This document shows positions 32,883 to 36,378 of a DNA stretch of 36,378 nt, in pieces. The notes below the pieces were generated by a model. The model saw nothing but the letters and a program-made list of their open reading frames with translations. It did no database searches and was not told the origin of the DNA. The translations under genes and the position numbers were made by a program. How positions within the stretch are numbered: position 1 is the first letter of the stretch; each line of letters begins with the position of its first letter. This DNA comes from Bacteroidales bacterium (GTDB lineage: Bacteria; Bacteroidota; Bacteroidia; Bacteroidales; UBA10428), in assembly GCA_016926375.1 (NCBI GenBank), contig JAFGOR010000264.1, forward strand, positions 1 through 36,378. Direction: 5' to 3'.

Positions 32883-34505
32883 TTAGCTTTTGACCGTTCT
32901 TTTTTGTGATCTCCGTATGATAGAGGTAACTAAATAAAGCAGCACAATCAGCAAGGCAAAAAACGAGGCGCTGCGCCCAATGTAGTCGCCATTTCTGACA
33001 TAAAAAGTGAGCTTGTCATTGGCATTGAGAATTCCTTTGATGGCTCCCCGTTGCCACCATCCGAGTTGCTGCAGGACTTCGCCCCGCTGATTGATCAGGC
33101 TGGAAATACCGGTATTTGCTGAACGGGCAATGCTTCTGCGGGTTTCAATGGCGCGAAGACCGGAAAAGGAATTGTGCTGATGATAACCGGGTGTATTGCC
33201 CCACCACCCGTCGTTGGTAACCACGAAAAGCAGGTTTGCACCGTTCTTTACATAGCCAGTAACAAATTCCCCGTAAACCGATTCATAACATATGATAGGA
33301 CTGACACCTGTGGAATCCTTCGCGGAGAAAAAAACACCCCGGTAATCCTGCGTTCCCCAACCCCTGAGTGTACCACCGAGCTGAACGGTAAGCTTTTCAA
33401 GAAAACCCAGGTATTTGGCATAAGGCATTGTTTCTACACCAACAACCAACTTCGATTTAAAGTAATAAGGAACATGCTTTGTTGTGTCAATCTGGATGGC
33501 AGCGTTAAACGATTCATATTTCAGGTTGGAACCCGGTATGTCACGTACATTGTCGGTAAGCTGATCACCCGGCTTGTATATTTTCATACATTGAATTCCC
33601 GGCACATAGGATGCTCCCGGATAAGCTGCAATGAAACTGCGTATCATCCGGATATCCGGCACATTTTCAATCTGGTCCAACCATATGTTATTGTTGATGG
33701 ATGTTTCAGGTGCAACAAAGTAATCCACTTCAGCATCAGCCAATTTTGCAGCCTCTTCAAGCTGAATGCGGGTTTGTTCAACACTGGGAATGGAAACAAA
33801 TTTTTCGTAAGGATCAATGTTGGGTTGAATTACCACAACAGTATTGGGATTAGGGGTCTCATGGTAGGAATGAAACATGACCAGCGAGGTAACCAGCGGA
33901 CCGGCAACGATAACCACAATCAGTACGAGTTGCGCAACCAGCTGCCTTTTAGGCTGGTCATTCACAATATTCTTAATCAGATTGATTATCAAAACGTTTA
34001 AAAGCAGTACCCACAACGATCCTCCAAGTATACCGGTGTATTCATACCACTGGATCATCCGGATGTTATAGGCAAATCCGTTCCCCAGTGAAAGCCAGGG
34101 CCATGAGATTTCAGCATTGTGATAAAAATACTCCCAGGTGATCCAAAACAAAATCAGGCTGAAATAACCGATGTGAGCACCCATTCTTCTTTTTGCCAGA
34201 TGAAAGAGCCACATCACCAACGACCACATGAGTGTATTGATCAGCACTGCAGCAACCACACCTATCAATGTAGCGTTAACAATCCACCAGGTGGTGGCAG
34301 CGTTCCACACAAAAAAGGCAAGTGCTGCGTATCTGAAGAATGTACCCGGTTTATATTCATTCTTGTGCTGATCGAGGTAATCTTCAACCATCAGCAAGGG
34401 CACCAGTGCAAAAATCAGGATCAAACCGTTTCCCCACTTATACCAGGCCGGAGTAAGCATCAGACCGCTGAGCAGGGAATACAGAATACGTTTCTTTGAA
34501 CTCAT
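32883..34505 (-). CDS. lnt: Apolipoprotein N-acyltransferase
   Basis: A 540-residue integral membrane enzyme. About seven N-terminal membrane helices (residues 10-210) are followed by a periplasmic nitrilase-like domain and one C-terminal helix (ASFFALLIVLLYLVTSII). The catalytic triad is visible as Glu in FVAPETSIN, Lys in YYFKSKLVVGVE and Cys in PIICYESVYG. It adds the third acyl chain to the N-terminal Cys of lipoproteins. Family motifs WGNTPGYHQHNSFSGLRAIE and ARSANTGISSLINQRGEV are also clear. Slightly longer than the E. coli enzyme (512). Convergent with the propeller receptor, 1 bp between stop codons and no terminator seen, so transcripts probably overlap. Confidence 0.95.
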   Translation of the reverse strand: MSSKKRILYSLLSGLMLTPAWYKWGNGLILIFALVPLLMVEDYLDQHKNEYKPGTFFRYAALAFFVWNAATTWWIVNATLIGVVAAVLINTLMWSLVMWLFHLAKRRMGAHIGYFSLILFWITWEYFYHNAEISWPWLSLGNGFAYNIRMIQWYEYTGILGGSLWVLLLNVLIINLIKNIVNDQPKRQLVAQLVLIVVIVAGPLVTSLVMFHSYHETPNPNTVVVIQPNIDPYEKFVSIPSVEQTRIQLEEAAKLADAEVDYFVAPETSINNNIWLDQIENVPDIRMIRSFIAAYPGASYVPGIQCMKIYKPGDQLTDNVRDIPGSNLKYESFNAAIQIDTTKHVPYYFKSKLVVGVETMPYAKYLGFLEKLTVQLGGTLRGWGTQDYRGVFFSAKDSTGVSPIICYESVYGEFVTGYVKNGANLLFVVTNDGWWGNTPGYHQHNSFSGLRAIETRRSIARSANTGISSLINQRGEVLQQLGWWQRGAIKGILNANDKLTFYVRNGDYIGRSASFFALLIVLLYLVTSIIRRSQKRTVKS

Positions 34506-34563
34506 GAGATTATGAAAGGAATTGTTAACGAAGCGTCAAATATATTCAAAAAAAGAATGAACA

Positions 34564-35640
34564 TCATCTGAATTGATAATAAGCCTGGCAGGCTCCTTCA
34601 CCCGAAACCATGCAAGCCCCTATTGGGTTGGCGGGCGTGCAGGTTTTTCCAAAAAGCCTGCATTCAGCCGGTTTCTTCATCCCCCGCAATACTTCACCGC
34701 AGATGCAACCCGCAGGTTCAGGCAACGGTTCAACCTGAACATCAAACTGCAATGAAGCATCCATCCTGCTGTATTGTTCTTTTAATGAAAGGCCGCTGCC
34801 GTTGATCATACCTAATCCCCGCCACGATTCATCGCAGGAATCAAAGACATGGTTGACCATTTCACATGCTTTCGTGTTGCCCCGGGGAGTGACTACTCTT
34901 TTATACTGTATTTCCACGCCATGTCTGCCCTCCTCGTTCATGCAAACGAGCATGTAAATCGACTGAAGCAGATCAACCGGTTCAAAGCCTGCAATTACCA
35001 CAGCAATGCCATGCTTTTCAACCAGTGCATGGTACATATCGGCACCGGCAACTGCAGAAACATGACCCGGTCCGATATACCCGTCAATGCGGATGCCCTG
35101 GTCGATCAGCGCACCCATGGCAGGTGGCATGACCTTGTGCATCGAAAGCAGGAAGAAGTTGGAAATACGCTGTCTTTCTGCTTCCAGTATGGCAACTGCA
35201 CTGGATGGGGTTGTTGTTTCAAAGCCAATTCCAAGAAAAATTACCTTTTTTTGGGGATTTGTGCGGGCAATATCAAGAGCATCCAGCGTGGAATATACAA
35301 TCCTGACATCTGCTCCCTGCGCACGTTCCTGGTTGAGACTTGACCGGGAGCCGGGCACCCGAATCAGATCACCGTATGTGGTGATGATAACCCCGGGGAG
35401 CCTGGAAAGGGCTATGGCCCTGTCAATGGATATCCGGGGGGTAACACAAACCGGGCAACCCGGACCCGATAGCAACTCAATATGCTCAGGAAGCAGTTGC
35501 TGAATGCCGTATTTACGGATGGCCAGCGTATGTCCGCCGCACACTTCCATGATACGGACAGGCTTTTTCGACCGGCGGACAATTGCTTCTGTCAGCGTGG
35601 CTACCAAATCATGGTTTCGGAATTCATCAATATACTTCAT
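34564..35640 (-). CDS. hypD: Hydrogenase maturation protein HypD
   Basis: A 358-residue HypD, normal length. Conserved Cys motifs are present: EVCGGHTLAIRKYGIQQLL (Cys near residue 34), LLSGPGCPVCVTPR (the CPVC pair) and the C-terminal cluster region AGCICGEVLRG, PAECRLFGKTCTPANPIG with ACMVSGEGACQAYY (4Fe-4S ligands). The conserved GFETTTPSSAVAIL and VIAGFEPVDLLQSI are also seen. It works with HypC to assemble the Fe(CN)2CO group of [NiFe]-hydrogenase in the cytoplasm. Its ATG overlaps the hypC stop by 4 nt (ATGA), so translation is coupled. The hydrogenase itself and other hyp genes are not in the window; they may lie to the right. Confidence 0.97.
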   Translation of the reverse strand: MKYIDEFRNHDLVATLTEAIVRRSKKPVRIMEVCGGHTLAIRKYGIQQLLPEHIELLSGPGCPVCVTPRISIDRAIALSRLPGVIITTYGDLIRVPGSRSSLNQERAQGADVRIVYSTLDALDIARTNPQKKVIFLGIGFETTTPSSAVAILEAERQRISNFFLLSMHKVMPPAMGALIDQGIRIDGYIGPGHVSAVAGADMYHALVEKHGIAVVIAGFEPVDLLQSIYMLVCMNEEGRHGVEIQYKRVVTPRGNTKACEMVNHVFDSCDESWRGLGMINGSGLSLKEQYSRMDASLQFDVQVEPLPEPAGCICGEVLRGMKKPAECRLFGKTCTPANPIGACMVSGEGACQAYYQFR

Positions 35641-35867
35641 TCCGGATCTCCTGTTTCTTTTTCCATTTCTTCTATCATGGCAATGGTTTCCAGAGCCTCT
35701 TCTTCGCTGATTTTCTGAAGGGCAAAACCAGTGTGAATCAATACGTAATCGCCCGGCTTCACATCATCTACCAGGTGCAGGCTCGTATTCACCACAGCGC
35801 CTCCTACGGAGGCCCGGGCCATATTTCCTTCTACGGTAAGGATTTTTGCGGGGATGCTTAGACACAT
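35637..35867 (-). CDS. hypC: Hydrogenase assembly chaperone HypC
   Basis: A 76-residue HypC/HypG chaperone. It begins MCLSIPAKIL with the essential Cys2, followed by an OB-type barrel (VKPGDYVLIHTGFALQKIS) and an acidic helical tail (EEALETIAMIEEMEKETG). It carries iron to HypD and escorts the hydrogenase large subunit. The start codon is only 3 bp from an 8-bp repeat array (35871-35910), so the whole ribosome-binding region consists of repeat DNA. Overlaps hypD by 4 nt. Confidence 0.97.
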   Translation of the reverse strand: MCLSIPAKILTVEGNMARASVGGAVVNTSLHLVDDVKPGDYVLIHTGFALQKISEEEALETIAMIEEMEKETGDPE

Positions 35868-35870
35868 GTT

Positions 35871-35910
35871 AATTTGAAAATTTGAAAATGAGTTAATTTG
35901 AAAATTAAAT
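35871..35910. repeat. 8-bp tandem array (AATTTGAA) between hypC and four-helix-bundle gene
   Basis: Five octamers in strict register: AATTTGAA (35871 and 35879), AATGAGTT (35887), AATTTGAA (35895) and AATTAAAT (35903). It fills the gap between the hypC start (35867) and the stop of the next gene (35912). Confidence 0.92.
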
Positions 35911-35911
35911 A

Positions 35912-36268
35912 CTATTCAGTCTTTCCTTTGGAAGTACTGATGATTTTGGATAATATTTTCATTATTTCAAGAAGTTTATTTAGTAAAAGATCTGTATCTG
36001 GATATCCTTTTGAGTATTTGCAAAGCAAAAGCCAATACTCGCATTCATCAGCTTCTTTTGCGGCCACTTTGAACTTATGAATGAAATCATCCTTGCTTTC
36101 CGCATTTTGTGCTTCCCTGATGTTAGCCCCTATTGATGTACCTGCTTTTAACAACTGACGGGAAATAATAAATTTCCTGTTCTGTTCAAGTAATTCGCTG
36201 AATTCAATAATTTCTAAAGCAAACCTGAAACTCAGGTCAACTATCAAATTGTTTTTGTCACTTCTCAT
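35912..36268 (-). CDS. Four-helix-bundle protein (23S rRNA intervening-sequence protein type)
   Basis: A 118-residue helical protein from the ATG at 36268; a TTG at 36301 would add eleven unlikely residues. The pattern NLIVDLSFRFALEIIEFSEL, RQLLKAGTSIGANIREAQNA and KFKVAAKEADECEYWLLLC is the hallmark of the S23/IVP four-helix-bundle family, which is common in Bacteroidota. Such proteins form pentamers and relatives (Avd) assist diversity-generating retroelements, but most have no known role. No reverse transcriptase or 23S rRNA is visible here. The gene is enclosed by two 8-bp repeat arrays of related sequence. It sits next to hypC, where it has no clear functional link, so it may be an inserted cassette. 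Confidence 0.92.
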   Translation of the reverse strand: MRSDKNNLIVDLSFRFALEIIEFSELLEQNRKFIISRQLLKAGTSIGANIREAQNAESKDDFIHKFKVAAKEADECEYWLLLCKYSKGYPDTDLLLNKLLEIMKILSKIISTSKGKTE

Positions 36269-36296
36269 AACATTTAAGTTTTTTAATGTACACTTT

Positions 36297-36378
36297 ATCA
36301 AATTATCAAATTATCAAATTATCAAATTATCAAATTATCAAATTATCAAATTATCAAATTATCAAATTATCAAATTAT
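36297..36378. repeat. 8-bp tandem array (ATCAAATT), runs off the window edge
   Basis: Perfect copies of ATCAAATT from 36297 to the last base, 82 bp or just over ten units; the array continues beyond the window. It starts 28 bp upstream of the four-helix-bundle ATG. The unit is the reverse complement (rotated) of the GATAATTT array at 22313. Confidence 0.98.

Noticed and set aside
35912-36268. Avd protein of a diversity-generating retroelement
   Set aside because: No reverse transcriptase, template repeat or variable repeat is visible, and the family is far wider than Avd.

Overview
The window looks like a piece of a chromosome from an anaerobic or facultative member of Bacteroidota, probably Bacteroidales. 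The pointers are a subtilase carrying a C-terminal type IX secretion (Por) sorting domain, a hybrid-type propeller sensor, secreted sulfatases, a four-helix-bundle (23S intervening-sequence type) protein, hydrogenase maturation genes hypC and hypD, start regions with few Shine-Dalgarno sequences, and TAnnTTTG-like -7 elements. No tRNA, rRNA, CRISPR array, prophage or transposase gene was seen.

Layout. Positions 1-5064 (minus) hold two sulfatases (one cut by the window edge), an MFS transporter and an FGGY sugar kinase with an altered phosphate-binding motif. 5227-7740 is a PIF1/RecD-like helicase with HRDC and HTH tails. 7770-10585 (minus) carries a soluble histidine kinase, a hemolysin III/PAQR membrane protein and a YceI protein. 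10667-14466 (minus) is the most unusual block: an ArsM-like methyltransferase with a Cys4 tail, a 32-residue Cys-containing peptide, a radical SAM/SPASM enzyme and a thioredoxin-thioredoxin reductase fusion. 14543-17267 encodes an NtrY/NtrC-like two-component pair. Divergent from it, 17528-21191 encodes an adaptor, an ABC ATPase, a small unknown protein and a TolC-like channel, behind a sigma-54-like promoter. 21612-23254 (minus) is an RluA-type pseudouridine synthase and panB. 23480-25411 is dnaK, also behind a sigma-54-like promoter. 25515-29523 holds a MORN/YwqK-like protein, a T9SS subtilase, xseA and xseB. 29588-32881 is a propeller receptor without a kinase domain. 32883-34505 is lnt, and 34564-36268 is hypD, hypC and the four-helix-bundle gene.

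Non-coding structure is rich. Two ~200-bp elements (12007-12212 and 21296-21497) have the same nested palindromic design A-B-C-C'-B'-A' and resemble REP/BIME elements. Short tandem arrays with strict 8-bp or 7-bp periods sit directly against start and stop codons of rluA, panB, hypC, the four-helix-bundle gene and the ArsM-like gene.

The best candidate for an undescribed system is the methyltransferase / Cys-peptide / radical SAM / Trx-TrxR block. It could be a ribosomally made, thioether-modified peptide pathway or a thiol-metalloid (arsenic-like) handling system. This is inference from gene content and residues, not from any database search.
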